Source: Bosea sp. (in: a-proteobacteria) (GTDB lineage Bacteria > Pseudomonadota > Alphaproteobacteria > Rhizobiales > Beijerinckiaceae). From it: a stretch of 64,000 bases of DNA. Positions within the stretch are counted from its first letter, which is position 1, and each line of letters opens with the position of its first letter. Position numbers and translations under genes: made by a program. Shown one piece after another: positions 1-9,820 of the stretch. The notes beneath the pieces were generated by a model. That model made no database searches. It saw only the letters and a program-made list of their open reading frames with translations, and was not told where the DNA came from. The DNA lies in contig JAAVVV010000001.1 of assembly GCA_023910605.1 (NCBI GenBank), forward strand, positions 328,501 to 392,500, given 5' to 3'.

Positions 1-2796
1 ATGCCGGAGTTGGATGGCCGCATCATCACGGCACCGGTCGCGTTCAAGACCAAGGTGGCCTGGAGTGCGGACGCCAACCACACGCCGACAGTTCTGCAAT
101 CGGAACCCGCACAGATGGCGGCGTTGGCCGAGCGCGCAGCTGCGCTCATCCGGCTTCAGCGCACGGCTCCCACCGAGAGGCGCGTGGCCATCATTCTCGC
201 CAACTACCCCAACCGCGACGGGCGGTTGGCAAACGGCGTCGGCCTCGACACGCCTCAATCATGCGCTGATCTGGTGGCGGCGCTATGCCAACGCGGTTAC
301 GCCGTCGGCGATGCCCCACGCACGGCAACAGACCTCATGGCGCTGCTGACAGGCGGCGTCACCAATGCGCCGGGTAAGGCGGGGCCGGTTTCGATCACCT
401 GGCCCATTGCAACCTACCAGCAGGCGCTCGCCACCCTTCCGATGGAAGTGCAGGAGCAGGTGCGCGTCCGCTGGGGCAAGCCGGAAACGGACCCGCATGC
501 CTCTGATGGCACCATGCAACTCGCGCTGCATCGCTTCGACAACCTTGTGGTCGGCATTCAGCCCTCGCGTGGCTATGATGTCGATCCAGCCGCTACCTTC
601 CATGATCCAGCGCTGGTTCCGCCGCACCGCTATGTCGCGACGTATCTTTGGCTCCGGCAGGCGTTTGGTGCCCATGCCGTCATTCATCTCGGCAAGCACG
701 GAAACCTCGAATGGTTGCCTGGCAAGGCGGTTGGCCTGTCCACCGCCTGCTGGCCGGCAGCGCTGATCGGGCCTTTGCCGAACATTTATCCGTTCATCGT
801 CAATGATCCGGGCGAAGGCGTGCAAGCCAAGCGGCGCACGTCGGCTGTGATCGTCGATCATCTGACGCCGCCGCTGACACGCGGTGAATTGCATGGTGAT
901 CTTGCCCGGCTTGAGACATTGGTCGATGAATATGCGCTTGCTGCCGATCTCGACCCCCGACGTGCGCGGCGTCTGGCCGACGAGATCGCCGCGTTTGCCG
1001 GGGTGCTCAGGCTCGATGAGGATGTCAGGCTGGACGCAGGCCTTCCCGTGGAAGAACGGGTGCGGCGGGTCGATGCGCACCTGTGTGATCTGAAGGAAAT
1101 GCAAATCCGCGATGGGCTGCATGTGGTGGGAAGCTCACCTGTGGGGCGGTTGCGCACCGATCTCGCGGTGTCGATTGCACGTGTGCCAAGAGCTGGCACA
1201 GACCCTGCAGCCCACTCGTTGCATCGGGCCATCGCGGCTGACCTCGGGCTTGATGGCTTTGATCCGCTGGCTCGGGAGATGTCGACTCCTTGGGAAACTG
1301 CCAAACCTGAAGCGCTGGCTATCCTGTCGACCGACCCATGGCGGACGGCAGGCGACACGGTCGAGCGCATCGAGGTGCTGGCCCAGCAGCTGGTGAATGG
1401 CGATCAACCCTGCCTGCCAGAGTGGACGCAGATTGCCGCAGTGCTGCAATGGATCAAGCGCGACCTCATGCCAGCGATCGATGCCTGCGGCCCGGCAGAG
1501 ACAGCGGCGATCCTGACCGCGCTCGATGGCCACCACGTCAGCCCAGGGCCCAGCGGCGCGCCGAGCCGTGGCAGGCCTGATGTGCTGCCGACCGGGCGCA
1601 ACTTCTACGCCGTCGATCCGCGCGCCGTGCCGACAGCCACCGCCTTTGCCATCGGCAAGGCCAGCGCCGAAGCGCTTGTGAAGCGCCATTGGGATGACAC
1701 GGGCACGTGGCTGCGCTCCGTTGCCTTCTCCGCCTGGGGTACGGCCAACATGCGCACTGGCGGCGATGATGTGGCGCAGGCGCTGGCGCTGATGGGTTGT
1801 CGGCCTGTCTGGGAGGCTGCATCAGGCCGGATGACCGGTTTCGAGATCCTGCCGCCGTCTGAACTGAGGCGTCCGCGTGTGGATGTGACCTTCCGCGTAT
1901 CAGGCCTGTTCCGTGATGCGTTCCCTACCCAGCTCGACCTGATCGACAGCGCCGCGCGGGCGGTTGCGGCGCTTGACGAGGACGCACACCAGAACCCGAT
2001 CGCGGCCGCAATGCGGAGTGAAACCGAGCGTCTGCGCGGCGACGGCCAAACCGACATCGATGCAGCCCGCATGGCTGGCGCGCGCGTGTTTGGCTCGATG
2101 CCCGGCAGCTATGGCGCGGGCCTTCAAGCCCCGATCGACAGCGGAGATTGGCAGGACAGATCGCAGCTGGCTGACATCTACCTGTCGTGGAGCAGCTTCG
2201 CCTATGGAGGCGGGCAGGATGGGCGATGCGACCGTGCCGCGCTCGAGCGCCGGCTCGCCAGCAGCGAAGCCGTGCTGCAAACGCAGGACAACCGCGAGCA
2301 TGATGTGCTCGACTCCGATGATTACTACCAGTTCATGGGCGGCCTTTCCGCCGGCGTCGAGACACTCTCCGGCCGTGCCGTGCCGATCTATCATACCGAC
2401 ACCTCGCGCCCAGAAGACCCGAAGGTGAGGACACTTGCGGAGGAGATCGCCCGCATCGTGCGTGGCCGCGCCGCCAATCCCAAATGGATCGCGGGCGTGA
2501 TGCGCCATGGCTACAAGGGCGCGTTCGAGATGGCAGCGACGCTCGACTATCTCTTCGCATTCGCCGCGACCACCGACGCCGTGAAAAGCCACCAGTTCGA
2601 TCAGCTTTTCAATGCGTATTTTGGCGATCGTTCCGTGCAAGCCTTCATCGCCGAGCACAACCCGGGGGCGTTGCGCGAGATGGCGCAGCGCTTCGAAGAG
2701 GCCATCCGCCGCGATTTCTGGCAGCCACGCTCGAACAGCGCCGCTTCCCAGCTCACCAACCTGTCTGGCCATGCTGCCGGCGTGGAGTCAGCCTGA
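1..2796 (+). CDS. cobN: CobN, cobaltochelatase large subunit (5' end outside window)
   Basis: Large subunit of the ATP-dependent aerobic cobaltochelatase, which inserts cobalt into hydrogenobyrinic acid a,c-diamide together with CobS and CobT. The 931 visible residues match the C-terminal three quarters of CobN (family length about 1250). The first residues MPELDGRI are an internal CobN motif, so base 1 is not the true start. Hallmarks include HLGKHGNLEWLPGKA near residue 230 and the DSDDYYQFMGGL segment near residue 770. The stop codon overlaps the start of cobB (TGATG), which indicates translational coupling. No frameshift is visible. Confidence 0.95.
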   Translation: MPELDGRIITAPVAFKTKVAWSADANHTPTVLQSEPAQMAALAERAAALIRLQRTAPTERRVAIILANYPNRDGRLANGVGLDTPQSCADLVAALCQRGYAVGDAPRTATDLMALLTGGVTNAPGKAGPVSITWPIATYQQALATLPMEVQEQVRVRWGKPETDPHASDGTMQLALHRFDNLVVGIQPSRGYDVDPAATFHDPALVPPHRYVATYLWLRQAFGAHAVIHLGKHGNLEWLPGKAVGLSTACWPAALIGPLPNIYPFIVNDPGEGVQAKRRTSAVIVDHLTPPLTRGELHGDLARLETLVDEYALAADLDPRRARRLADEIAAFAGVLRLDEDVRLDAGLPVEERVRRVDAHLCDLKEMQIRDGLHVVGSSPVGRLRTDLAVSIARVPRAGTDPAAHSLHRAIAADLGLDGFDPLAREMSTPWETAKPEALAILSTDPWRTAGDTVERIEVLAQQLVNGDQPCLPEWTQIAAVLQWIKRDLMPAIDACGPAETAAILTALDGHHVSPGPSGAPSRGRPDVLPTGRNFYAVDPRAVPTATAFAIGKASAEALVKRHWDDTGTWLRSVAFSAWGTANMRTGGDDVAQALALMGCRPVWEAASGRMTGFEILPPSELRRPRVDVTFRVSGLFRDAFPTQLDLIDSAARAVAALDEDAHQNPIAAAMRSETERLRGDGQTDIDAARMAGARVFGSMPGSYGAGLQAPIDSGDWQDRSQLADIYLSWSSFAYGGGQDGRCDRAALERRLASSEAVLQTQDNREHDVLDSDDYYQFMGGLSAGVETLSGRAVPIYHTDTSRPEDPKVRTLAEEIARIVRGRAANPKWIAGVMRHGYKGAFEMAATLDYLFAFAATTDAVKSHQFDQLFNAYFGDRSVQAFIAEHNPGALREMAQRFEEAIRRDFWQPRSNSAASQLTNLSGHAAGVESA

Positions 2797-4121
2797 TGAG
2801 CGATCAAGCCAGCCAGGGTCCCGGCCTGATCATCGCCGCGACGCATTCCAGCGCTGGCAAGACCAGCACGACCACGGGCCTGATCGCCGCCCTGCGCCGC
2901 CAGGGGCATGACGTGCAGCCGTTCAAGTGTGGTCCGGACTATATCGATCCAGGCTTTCTCAGTGCAGCAGCGGGGCGACCCTGCTTCAATCTTGACGGTT
3001 TTGCCATGAATTCCGCCGAATTGGCCGGGATCATCGCGCTGGCTGGAAGCCATGATCTGTCCATTGCCGAAGGGCTGATGGGCCTGTTTGACGCCGGCCC
3101 TGCCATGGGCAAAACCGGTGCAGGCTCGACCGCTGATGTCGCTGCAGCGACCGGCTGGCCGGTCATCCTTGTCATTGATGCGGCAAAGATGGCCCAGACG
3201 GCTGGTGCCATTGCCCTTGGCTGCGCAACATTCAGGCCGGACGTCCGAATTGCAGGCGTGATCCTCAACCGCGTAGCCAGCGATCGGCACCGGGCGCTCG
3301 CCGAGATTGGCCTTGCCCAGGCCGGCATTCCCCTGTTCGGCAGCCTGCCAGCGCGGAAGGACGGCCATCTGCCATCCCGCCACCTTGGTCTTGTCCAGTC
3401 GGACGAGATGCCCAACCTGTCGGCCATCATCGATGGCCTGGCGGACAGCATTATCAAGGACGTGGACCTCGATGCGCTTACGAGCGCAGCACGATACTCG
3501 ATCCTTCCAAAACAAAAGCCATTGCAACTCACGCCGCCTGGCGGGCGGATCGCCCTCGCACGCGATGACGCGTTCTCCTTTGTCTACCCCCACATGATCG
3601 CCAGCTGGCGCGCTGCTGGCGCGACCATTCTGCCGTTCTCACCACTTGCGGACGAGGCCCCGGACAGCACCGCCGATATGGTTTGGCTGCCGGGCGGCTA
3701 TCCTGAACTGCATGCGCCTCGTCTCGCGAGCGCCGGAAACTTCCATGGCGGGATGCGTGCCTTCGCGCGGACGAAGCCCATCCATGGCGAATGCGGTGGC
3801 TACATGACATTGGGTGCAGGCATCACGACCAGTGATGGCGCGCGCCATGCCATGCTGGGTTTGCTGGGGCTTGAAACCAGTTTCACACCGAAGCGCATGC
3901 GGCTTGGCTACCGCCGCGCCACCTTGCTGGCACCCATGCCTGGTCTTGCTGCAGGCACCAGGCTGACGGGCCATGAGTTCCACTATGCCGGCATTATACA
4001 CCAGCCAGATGAACCACTTGCCGTGATCTGCGATGCAACCGGTGCCATCATGCCGGAAACCGGAAGCAGGCGAGGGCACGTCACCGGCTCATTCTTTCAC
4101 CTGATCACCACAGACACCTGA
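2796..4121 (+). CDS. cobB: CobB, (hydrogeno)cobyrinic acid a,c-diamide synthase
   Basis: Amidates the a and c side chains of (hydrogeno)cobyrinic acid using glutamine and ATP. The 441 residues start at the ATG overlapping the cobN stop; the open frame runs further upstream, but only as cobN antiphase. The N-terminal P-loop reads ATHSSAGKTSTTTGL, and FKCGPDYIDPGF follows. The C-terminal class I glutamine amidotransferase domain has the nucleophile Cys in HGECGGYMTLG and a late GHEFHYA. Length fits the family. It lies between cobN and cobO in the same operon. Confidence 0.95.
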   Translation: MSDQASQGPGLIIAATHSSAGKTSTTTGLIAALRRQGHDVQPFKCGPDYIDPGFLSAAAGRPCFNLDGFAMNSAELAGIIALAGSHDLSIAEGLMGLFDAGPAMGKTGAGSTADVAAATGWPVILVIDAAKMAQTAGAIALGCATFRPDVRIAGVILNRVASDRHRALAEIGLAQAGIPLFGSLPARKDGHLPSRHLGLVQSDEMPNLSAIIDGLADSIIKDVDLDALTSAARYSILPKQKPLQLTPPGGRIALARDDAFSFVYPHMIASWRAAGATILPFSPLADEAPDSTADMVWLPGGYPELHAPRLASAGNFHGGMRAFARTKPIHGECGGYMTLGAGITTSDGARHAMLGLLGLETSFTPKRMRLGYRRATLLAPMPGLAAGTRLTGHEFHYAGIIHQPDEPLAVICDATGAIMPETGSRRGHVTGSFFHLITTDT

Positions 4122-4129
4122 GACCCACC

Positions 4130-4753
4130 ATGACCGAAGCGACCGGCCTTGAGGCCAATACACGCCATGCCGAGAAGATGAAGAAGCACAAGGCGGCGAA
4201 GGACAAGATGCTGGCTGCCAAGGTGGCCGACAAAGGCCTGCTGATTGTCCACACGGGCACCGGAAAGGGCAAATCCTCGGCGGCTTTCGGCATGGTGTTT
4301 CGCCACATCGCGCACGAGATGCCGGTGGCGGTCGTGCAGTTCACCAAGGCACCCGACTGGGTGACCGGCGAAGCCATCATGCTGCGGCGCTTTCCGGAGT
4401 TGTGCACGTTGGAGATCATGGGCGAGGGTTTCACCTGGGATACGCAGGACAGGGATCGCGACATCGCGTCGGCCCGCACGGCCTGGGAGCGCGCCAAGGA
4501 ACTGATCCGCGACGACCGCCACAAGATGGTGCTGCTGGACGAACTCAACATCGTCCTGCGCTATGATTACCTGCCGCTCGGTGAGGTGATCGACTTCCTC
4601 AAGGCTGAAAAGCCGGAAGGCAAGCACGTCGTCATCACGGGCCGCAACGCCAAGCCCGAACTGATCGAGATTGCCGATCTCGTCACCGAGATGACGTTGA
4701 TCAAGCACCCGTTTCGCGCTGGCGTAAAAGCCCAGAAGGGCGTCGAGTTTTGA
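4130..4753 (+). CDS. cobO: CobO, cob(I)yrinic acid a,c-diamide adenosyltransferase
   Basis: Transfers the adenosyl group of ATP to the reduced corrinoid to form the Co-C bond (BtuR/CobA/CobO family). The 207 residues include the P-loop [14 protein letters not shown] near residue 41 and the conserved [14 protein letters not shown] segment. A charged N-terminal stretch precedes the P-loop, as is usual for CobO. It begins 8 bp after cobB, and its stop overlaps the possible TTG start of cobQ. Confidence 0.95.
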   Translation: MTEATGLEANTRHAEKMKKHKAAKDKMLAAKVADKGLLIVHTGTGKGKSSAAFGMVFRHIAHEMPVAVVQFTKAPDWVTGEAIMLRRFPELCTLEIMGEGFTWDTQDRDRDIASARTAWERAKELIRDDRHKMVLLDELNIVLRYDYLPLGEVIDFLKAEKPEGKHVVITGRNAKPELIEIADLVTEMTLIKHPFRAGVKAQKGVEF

Positions 4754-6216
4754 GCATGACGCCTGCCATCATGTTCATGGGCACGGGCTCGAATGTGGGG
4801 AAATCGACGCTTGTGGCCGGTGTTGCGCGTGCGCTGGTCCGGCGGGGCCTCCGCGTTGTACCGTTCAAGCCGCAGAACATGTCCAACAATGCTGCCGTCA
4901 CTGTTGATGGCGGCGAGATCGGCAGGGCGCAGGCGGTGCAGGCCGTGGCGGCGCGTGTAGCACCAACGGTTCACATGAACCCCGTCCTGCTCAAGCCCGA
5001 AAGCGAGACGGGCGCGCAGGTCATCGTGCACGGAAAGCGCATCGGCTCGTTGCGTGCGATGGATTACGGCACGCGCAAAGCTACGCTTTTGCCGGCGGTT
5101 CTCGACAGCTTTGCCAAGGTCAGCGCTGGTGCCGACATTGTGCTGGTTGAAGGTGCAGGCAGCCCTGCCGAGATCAATCTGCGTGTCGGCGACATCGCCA
5201 ACATGGGCTTTGCGCTGGCGGCGCAAGTGCCAGTAGCCCTAATCGGCGATATCGATCGCGGCGGCGTCATCGCCAGCCTTGTCGGCACGCACGCGGTGCT
5301 TGAGCCGGATGAACGCGCGCTGATCCGCACCTTCCTCATCAACAAGTTCCGCGGTGATGTCAGGTTGTTTGATGGCGGACTGACAGAGATCACCAAGCGC
5401 ACTGGTTGGCCTTCACTCGGGGTCATCCCGTGGTTCGGCCAAGCCCACAAACTTCCGGCTGAAGACGCGCTCGATCTGGCAAGCCGTGGCGGTGGGGCAG
5501 GGCGACTGAAGATCGCTGTACCGATCATTGCCCGCATTGCCAATTTCGATGATCTCGATCCCCTGACGCAAGAGCCGGACGTGGAACTCAGGCTCGTGCA
5601 GCCAGGCGAGCCACTGCCTGGTGACGCTGATGTCATCATCCTGCCCGGCTCGAAATCCACCATCGGCGATCTGGCATTCTTGCGTGCCCAGGGTTGGGAC
5701 ATTGACCTGCAGGCCCATGTGCGGCGGGGCGGCAAGGTGCTCGGCCTGTGCGGCGGCCATCAGATGCTCGGCCGCCTGATCAGCGATCCGGATGGCGTAG
5801 AGGGTCCACCGGGAACAGTGGCTGGCCTCGGCCTTCTCGATGTCGAGACAGTACTGACCGGCGACAAGATCACAGCACCCGTGACCGCACGCGATCTGGC
5901 GACGGGCCAGATGATCCAGGGCTATGAAATCCATCTTGGCCGAACGTCAGGACCCGATTGCATGCGACCCGTGCTCGACATTGCGGGCAGGCCTGATGGT
6001 GCCAACAGCGCCAATGGGCGCATCGCTGGGACCTATGTCCACGGCCTGTTCGGCGCTGATGGGTTTCGAAGCGCATGGCTGGCAAGCTTCGGGCGCTCAA
6101 GCGAACTCAGATATGATGAGAGCATTGAGGCCACGCTCGATGCCCTGGCTGACCATTGCGAACAGCATCTCGATATTGATCAAATCATCACGATTGCGCG
6201 CTCACGCGGCCAGTAA
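4750..6216 (+). CDS. cobQ: CobQ, cobyric acid synthase
   Basis: Glutamine-dependent amidation of side chains b, d, e and g of adenosylcobyrinic acid a,c-diamide. It has an N-terminal P-loop [14 protein letters not shown], a central [12 protein letters not shown] motif and a class I amidotransferase domain with the Cys in [10 protein letters not shown], followed by YEIHLGRT and GTYVHGLF. Start choice: TTG at 4750 has AGAAGGG nine bases upstream, while ATG at 4756 gives MTPAIMFMG, the common family N-terminus. Both are in frame and differ by two residues. The 3' end overlaps the convergent cobD by 15 bp. Confidence 0.95.
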   Translation: MSMTPAIMFMGTGSNVGKSTLVAGVARALVRRGLRVVPFKPQNMSNNAAVTVDGGEIGRAQAVQAVAARVAPTVHMNPVLLKPESETGAQVIVHGKRIGSLRAMDYGTRKATLLPAVLDSFAKVSAGADIVLVEGAGSPAEINLRVGDIANMGFALAAQVPVALIGDIDRGGVIASLVGTHAVLEPDERALIRTFLINKFRGDVRLFDGGLTEITKRTGWPSLGVIPWFGQAHKLPAEDALDLASRGGGAGRLKIAVPIIARIANFDDLDPLTQEPDVELRLVQPGEPLPGDADVIILPGSKSTIGDLAFLRAQGWDIDLQAHVRRGGKVLGLCGGHQMLGRLISDPDGVEGPPGTVAGLGLLDVETVLTGDKITAPVTARDLATGQMIQGYEIHLGRTSGPDCMRPVLDIAGRPDGANSANGRIAGTYVHGLFGADGFRSAWLASFGRSSELRYDESIEATLDALADHCEQHLDIDQIITIARSRGQ

Positions 6217-7176
6217 GGCCAGCACGACAACCGACACGAATTGCAGCAGGCAGGCAGTGGCTAAGACGCGCAAGGCACGGGCAATGTCTGAAGCCGTCGC
6301 CTCTTTACGTCCATTCGCATTGAGGAATGGGTCATCGACCAGCCTGTCGCCATAGCGACGCGGCCCTGCAAGCGCGAGACCGAGCGCACCGGCCATGGCC
6401 GCTTCCGGCCAACCCGCATTGGGCGATTTGTGCAATCTGGCATCGCGCAGCATCACGTTCAGGGCATGTGCGGACGATCCACCTGCAAAGGTAGCAGCCA
6501 GCGCAACCAGCAGTCCTGCGATGCGAGCGGGAATGAGATTGACCCCGTCATCCAGCCTCGCTGCGGCCCAGCCAAACGCTTCATGGCGGGCACTGCGATG
6601 GCCGATCATGGAGTCCGCCGTGTTGATCGCCTTGTACAGAACTAGCCCTGGCAGACCGAAGAAGATAAACCAGAATACGGGAGCGACGACTCCATCGGAG
6701 AAGTTCTCGGCGGTGGTTTCGATGGCCGCACGCGCCACACCGGCCTCGTCGAGGCTGTCCGGATTTCGCCCCACGATCATCGCAACTGCCTGTCGTGCTT
6801 CATCGAGGCCGCCCGTCGCGAAGGCATCGCGGACACGCAAGACATGCACATACAGCGAGTTCTGCGCGATCAGTACCGAAGCGATCAGGCCTGTGGTCCA
6901 GGGGTGGCCCGGCAACGAGCGCAGCACAGCATCGAGCGCAAAGGCCACAGCACCCGAAATCACCAGAAGCAGCGCCAGAGCGATGCAGCCCATGATCCTG
7001 CGGCGGCTGAATGTCTGATTGTCACGGTTGAAGCATGAGTCCAGCCATCCGATCAGCCAGCCGAGCCACGTCACAGGATGCGGCCAACGTCGCCAGATCG
7101 CATCCGGATCGCCGATCACCGCGTCTGCTAACAGCGCGATCAAGACGACCAGCAGCGCGTCGGCTTGGAACAGCAT
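6202..7176 (-). CDS. cobD: CobD, adenosylcobinamide-phosphate synthase
   Basis: Integral membrane protein (CbiB/CobD family) that attaches aminopropanol or its phosphate to adenosylcobyric acid. The 324 residues show several hydrophobic segments and the diagnostic motifs [14 protein letters not shown] near the N-terminus, [16 protein letters not shown] near residue 155, and [12 protein letters not shown]. The start ATG overlaps the stop of btuF (TGATG), so btuF and cobD are probably co-translated. Its 3' end overlaps cobQ in the convergent direction. The product of cobC supplies its side-chain precursor. Confidence 0.93.
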   Translation of the reverse strand: MLFQADALLVVLIALLADAVIGDPDAIWRRWPHPVTWLGWLIGWLDSCFNRDNQTFSRRRIMGCIALALLLVISGAVAFALDAVLRSLPGHPWTTGLIASVLIAQNSLYVHVLRVRDAFATGGLDEARQAVAMIVGRNPDSLDEAGVARAAIETTAENFSDGVVAPVFWFIFFGLPGLVLYKAINTADSMIGHRSARHEAFGWAAARLDDGVNLIPARIAGLLVALAATFAGGSSAHALNVMLRDARLHKSPNAGWPEAAMAGALGLALAGPRRYGDRLVDDPFLNANGRKEATASDIARALRVLATACLLQFVSVVVLALLAA

Positions 7177-8066
7177 CAGGGCGTTGTCGCTGAACGTGGT
7201 TTCAGGCGGCTGATCTGGCCTGCGAGGGCACGCATGGCATCAGCCAGCATTGGGCCGCCACAGATTGTCAAACGTTCGGGGATCACGATGCGGCGTTCAG
7301 GCGGAAACAGCGATTGAATCGCGGGATGCAGGAGAAGCGCGCGGCCTTGATCCTCCGCTTCGCCGTCGTCGCGCGAGATCAGGATGGCATCCGGCTTCAG
7401 CATCACAATCTGTTCCAGTGTGGTGCGCCCGCCCGTGCGGATGCCCAGTTCGGCTGCGGCATTCACCAGACCGGCTTGCGTGAGTAGTTCGGATATCAGC
7501 GAGTTGGAACCCGAAACCCATGCGCGGCGTGCCAGCGGCAAAACACGCAGTTTCTGCGCAGCAGCAGTGGTCCGAAGCTCAGCCAGCGCAGCATCGATCT
7601 CGGCATTGCGCTCCGCAGCCTTGACTGTCGCGCCCGTGATCTCGCCAAAGCGTGTGATTTGCCGTTTCGTCTCAGCCAATGTCCTGATCGGTGCAAACTC
7701 CTCAAGATTGACGCCGCGCGCCCGGATAAACTCGCGGGTCGCACGCTTGGTGAAAGTGCCCGACACCACAAGATCGGGCCTCAGCATCATGACCTCCTCC
7801 GCTGATCCTGACAGGATGGGCAGGCTCCCGGCACGTGCCGCCAAGAACGATCGACCGGCATCCGCCGCAAAAGGGCTAAGGCCAGCGATCTGTTGTGTTG
7901 GGGCTAGATCAAGCAGCAATTGATCGGTGCACATGTTGAGTGAGATCACGCGGGCGGGCTGAGGTGTCTGGGCTGCGGCTACACTGCCCATGAGCAGCAA
8001 GGTCGCACAGATCACGAAGGACTGGCGCAGCCTGTGCAGGAATGGCAAAGACCGCCCATGTTGCAT
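7176..8066 (-). CDS. btuF: BtuF-like periplasmic cobalamin-binding protein
   Basis: Class III solute-binding protein (TroA/BtuF fold) that would pass cobalamin to BtuC/BtuD. The open frame extends far upstream only as antisense of cobC. The ATG at 8066 gives 296 residues with a basic start, a hydrophobic core and an AAAQ cleavage region, a convincing Sec signal peptide. Recognisable motifs are ISLNMCTDQLLLDL, LRPDLVVSGTFTKR and a C-terminal ICGGPMLADAMRAL. It overlaps the 5' end of cobC head to head by 9 bp and is followed directly by cobD, separating it from the btuBCD operon. Confidence 0.88.
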   Translation of the reverse strand: MQHGRSLPFLHRLRQSFVICATLLLMGSVAAAQTPQPARVISLNMCTDQLLLDLAPTQQIAGLSPFAADAGRSFLAARAGSLPILSGSAEEVMMLRPDLVVSGTFTKRATREFIRARGVNLEEFAPIRTLAETKRQITRFGEITGATVKAAERNAEIDAALAELRTTAAAQKLRVLPLARRAWVSGSNSLISELLTQAGLVNAAAELGIRTGGRTTLEQIVMLKPDAILISRDDGEAEDQGRALLLHPAIQSLFPPERRIVIPERLTICGGPMLADAMRALAGQISRLKPRSATTP

Positions 8067-9092
8067 GGTGGTGATCTCACGGGCGCGATGGCTCAGTTTG
8101 GTGGAGGGCGCGGCGGCTGGCTCGATCTGTCGACCGGCATCAACCCCCATCCCTATCCTTTGCCAGACATTGCGCCTCATTTCTGGCAGACACTGCCAAC
8201 CCAGGGCGATCTTGATGCGCTGTTGAAAGCTGCGCGCGAGGCATATCGCGTGCCCGACAAGGCCAGCCTTGTCGCCGCCCCCGGCACGCAGGCGCTGATC
8301 CAATGGATGGCTCGTCTTGCACCAGTCGGCAGCACAGCCGTTCTTGGCCCCACCTACAACGAGCATGCCCGCGCGTTCAGGGATGCGGGCCGCGCTATCA
8401 CCGAAATCAGCGATTTGGGCGACTGGCGCGGGCAGACAAACCTGATCGTGGTCAATCCCAACAATCCCGATGGGCGCTTGCTGCCCCAGAGTGCCTTGGC
8501 CGATCTCGCGACCGAGGCCGCGCGCCGCAGTGGCTGGCTCCTGATCGACGAGTCGTTTGTTGATGTCATGCCCGATGCAACCGCCGCGGAACTCTGTGTC
8601 GAGCAGCCGGTGGTGATCTTGCGCTCTTTCGGCAAGTTCTACGGTCTCGCAGGCGTTCGCCTCGGATGTGTGATTGCGTCGGACGAAATCGCATCCGGCT
8701 TCGCTGTTGCGCTGGGACCCTGGTCGGTTGCAGGGCCTGCTCTGGCCATCGGTGAAACTGCTCTTCAAGATCAGGCTTGGGCGGATGCCATGCGCGCGAG
8801 GCTGATGCAGGAGGCTGGTCAACTGGATGCCGTTCTGGTCAACGCTGGCTTCGAGATGATCGGCGGAACAGTGCTTTACCGATTGGTGCGACATCTGGAG
8901 GCGGCGGCCGTGCACGCGCATCTGGCGCACCATCACATCTGGGTTCGGAAGTTCGATTGGGATAGCGGCCTTCTGCGCTTTGGCCTGCCGGGAAGCGAGG
9001 CCAGCCTCGCCCGTCTTGAGCGCGCCCTGTTGGCGTTCGCACCTCACGCGAGGCCCCATGGCGTGACTACATTTTCTCCATCGACTGTCTGA
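8058..9092 (+). CDS. cobC: CobC, threonine-phosphate decarboxylase-like PLP enzyme
   Basis: Class I/II aminotransferase-fold enzyme that makes (R)-1-amino-2-propanol O-2-phosphate, or the equivalent side-chain precursor of the nucleotide loop. The ATG at 8058 gives MLHGGDLTGA, followed by LDLSTGINPHPYP, the usual family N-terminus. A GTG at 8034 would add eight residues. The PLP-binding Lys is in RSFGKFYGLAGVRLG, and NPNNPDGRL is the conserved Asn motif. The start region overlaps btuF head to head, and the 3' end overlaps btuD by 49 bp. Confidence 0.92.
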   Translation: MLHGGDLTGAMAQFGGGRGGWLDLSTGINPHPYPLPDIAPHFWQTLPTQGDLDALLKAAREAYRVPDKASLVAAPGTQALIQWMARLAPVGSTAVLGPTYNEHARAFRDAGRAITEISDLGDWRGQTNLIVVNPNNPDGRLLPQSALADLATEAARRSGWLLIDESFVDVMPDATAAELCVEQPVVILRSFGKFYGLAGVRLGCVIASDEIASGFAVALGPWSVAGPALAIGETALQDQAWADAMRARLMQEAGQLDAVLVNAGFEMIGGTVLYRLVRHLEAAAVHAHLAHHHIWVRKFDWDSGLLRFGLPGSEASLARLERALLAFAPHARPHGVTTFSPSTV

Positions 9093-9820
9093 CGAAGCGC
9101 TCTCACGCCATAGACGCTGGCCATGCGCTCGTTGGTCAACACCTCAGCAGGCGAACCCTGAGCCACGATGCGGCCTTCGTGCATCAGCACAATCTCGTCG
9201 GCGAGGCGGCTGGCGAGTGCGATGTCATGCGTGACGGCGATGACCAGTGCACCCCGCCTGCTTTCAGCTTTAAGGTCCTGCATCACGGTGATCTGATGGC
9301 GCGGATCGAGCGATGCGGTCGGCTCGTCAGCGAGCAGGACATCGGCCTGCCCCGCCAGCACCCGCGCCAGCATCACGCGGGCGCGCTCGCCGCCGGACAA
9401 CGTCATCACGGGTTGATCCGCAAACCGCATCGTGTCCGTGCGTGTCATTGCGGCATCGACAGCTTCGGTATGGACAGCGCTCATTCTTGCCGGATCGGCA
9501 AGGCCATGTGGATAACGCCCAAGCGCCACCACATCGCGGGCACTGAGTGGCCAATGGACCTGATGGCCCTGTGGCAGGTAGCCGATATGCTGCGCCCTCT
9601 GATGGCGACTGAGGTCAGCCAGAGATTGCCCGCCAAGCCGCACCGAGCCGCGGGCTGGCAAAAGGCCGGCCATGGCCTTGAGCAACGTGGTTTTTCCAGC
9701 TCCGTTCGGCCCAAGAAGGGCCACCAGCCGGGCAGCATCCAATGACAGAGTGACCCTGTGGACAATCTCGCGCCCACCGAGCGCAACACACACGCCATCA
9801 AGATCGAGTGCCACACTCAT
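9044..9820 (-). CDS. btuD: BtuD-like cobalamin ABC transporter ATP-binding protein
   Basis: ATPase of the FecE/BtuD family; energises corrinoid import through BtuC. The 258 residues contain the Walker A GPNGAGKTT, the signature LSGGERARV, the Walker B VLLADEPTASLD and the switch VTHD. It starts 4 bp inside the end of btuC (ATG/TGA overlap) and ends inside the 3' end of the opposing cobC. The riboswitch before btuB would control it as the last gene of btuB-btuC-btuD. Confidence 0.9.
   Translation of the reverse strand: MSVALDLDGVCVALGGREIVHRVTLSLDAARLVALLGPNGAGKTTLLKAMAGLLPARGSVRLGGQSLADLSRHQRAQHIGYLPQGHQVHWPLSARDVVALGRYPHGLADPARMSAVHTEAVDAAMTRTDTMRFADQPVMTLSGGERARVMLARVLAGQADVLLADEPTASLDPRHQITVMQDLKAESRRGALVIAVTHDIALASRLADEIVLMHEGRIVAQGSPAEVLTNERMASVYGVRALRQTVDGENVVTPWGLA

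Noticed and set aside
7176..9059. A 627-codon minus-strand frame covering btuF and all of cobC
   Set aside because: Only its last 296 codons look like protein (signal peptide plus BtuF); the rest is antisense of cobC, which is clearly coding.
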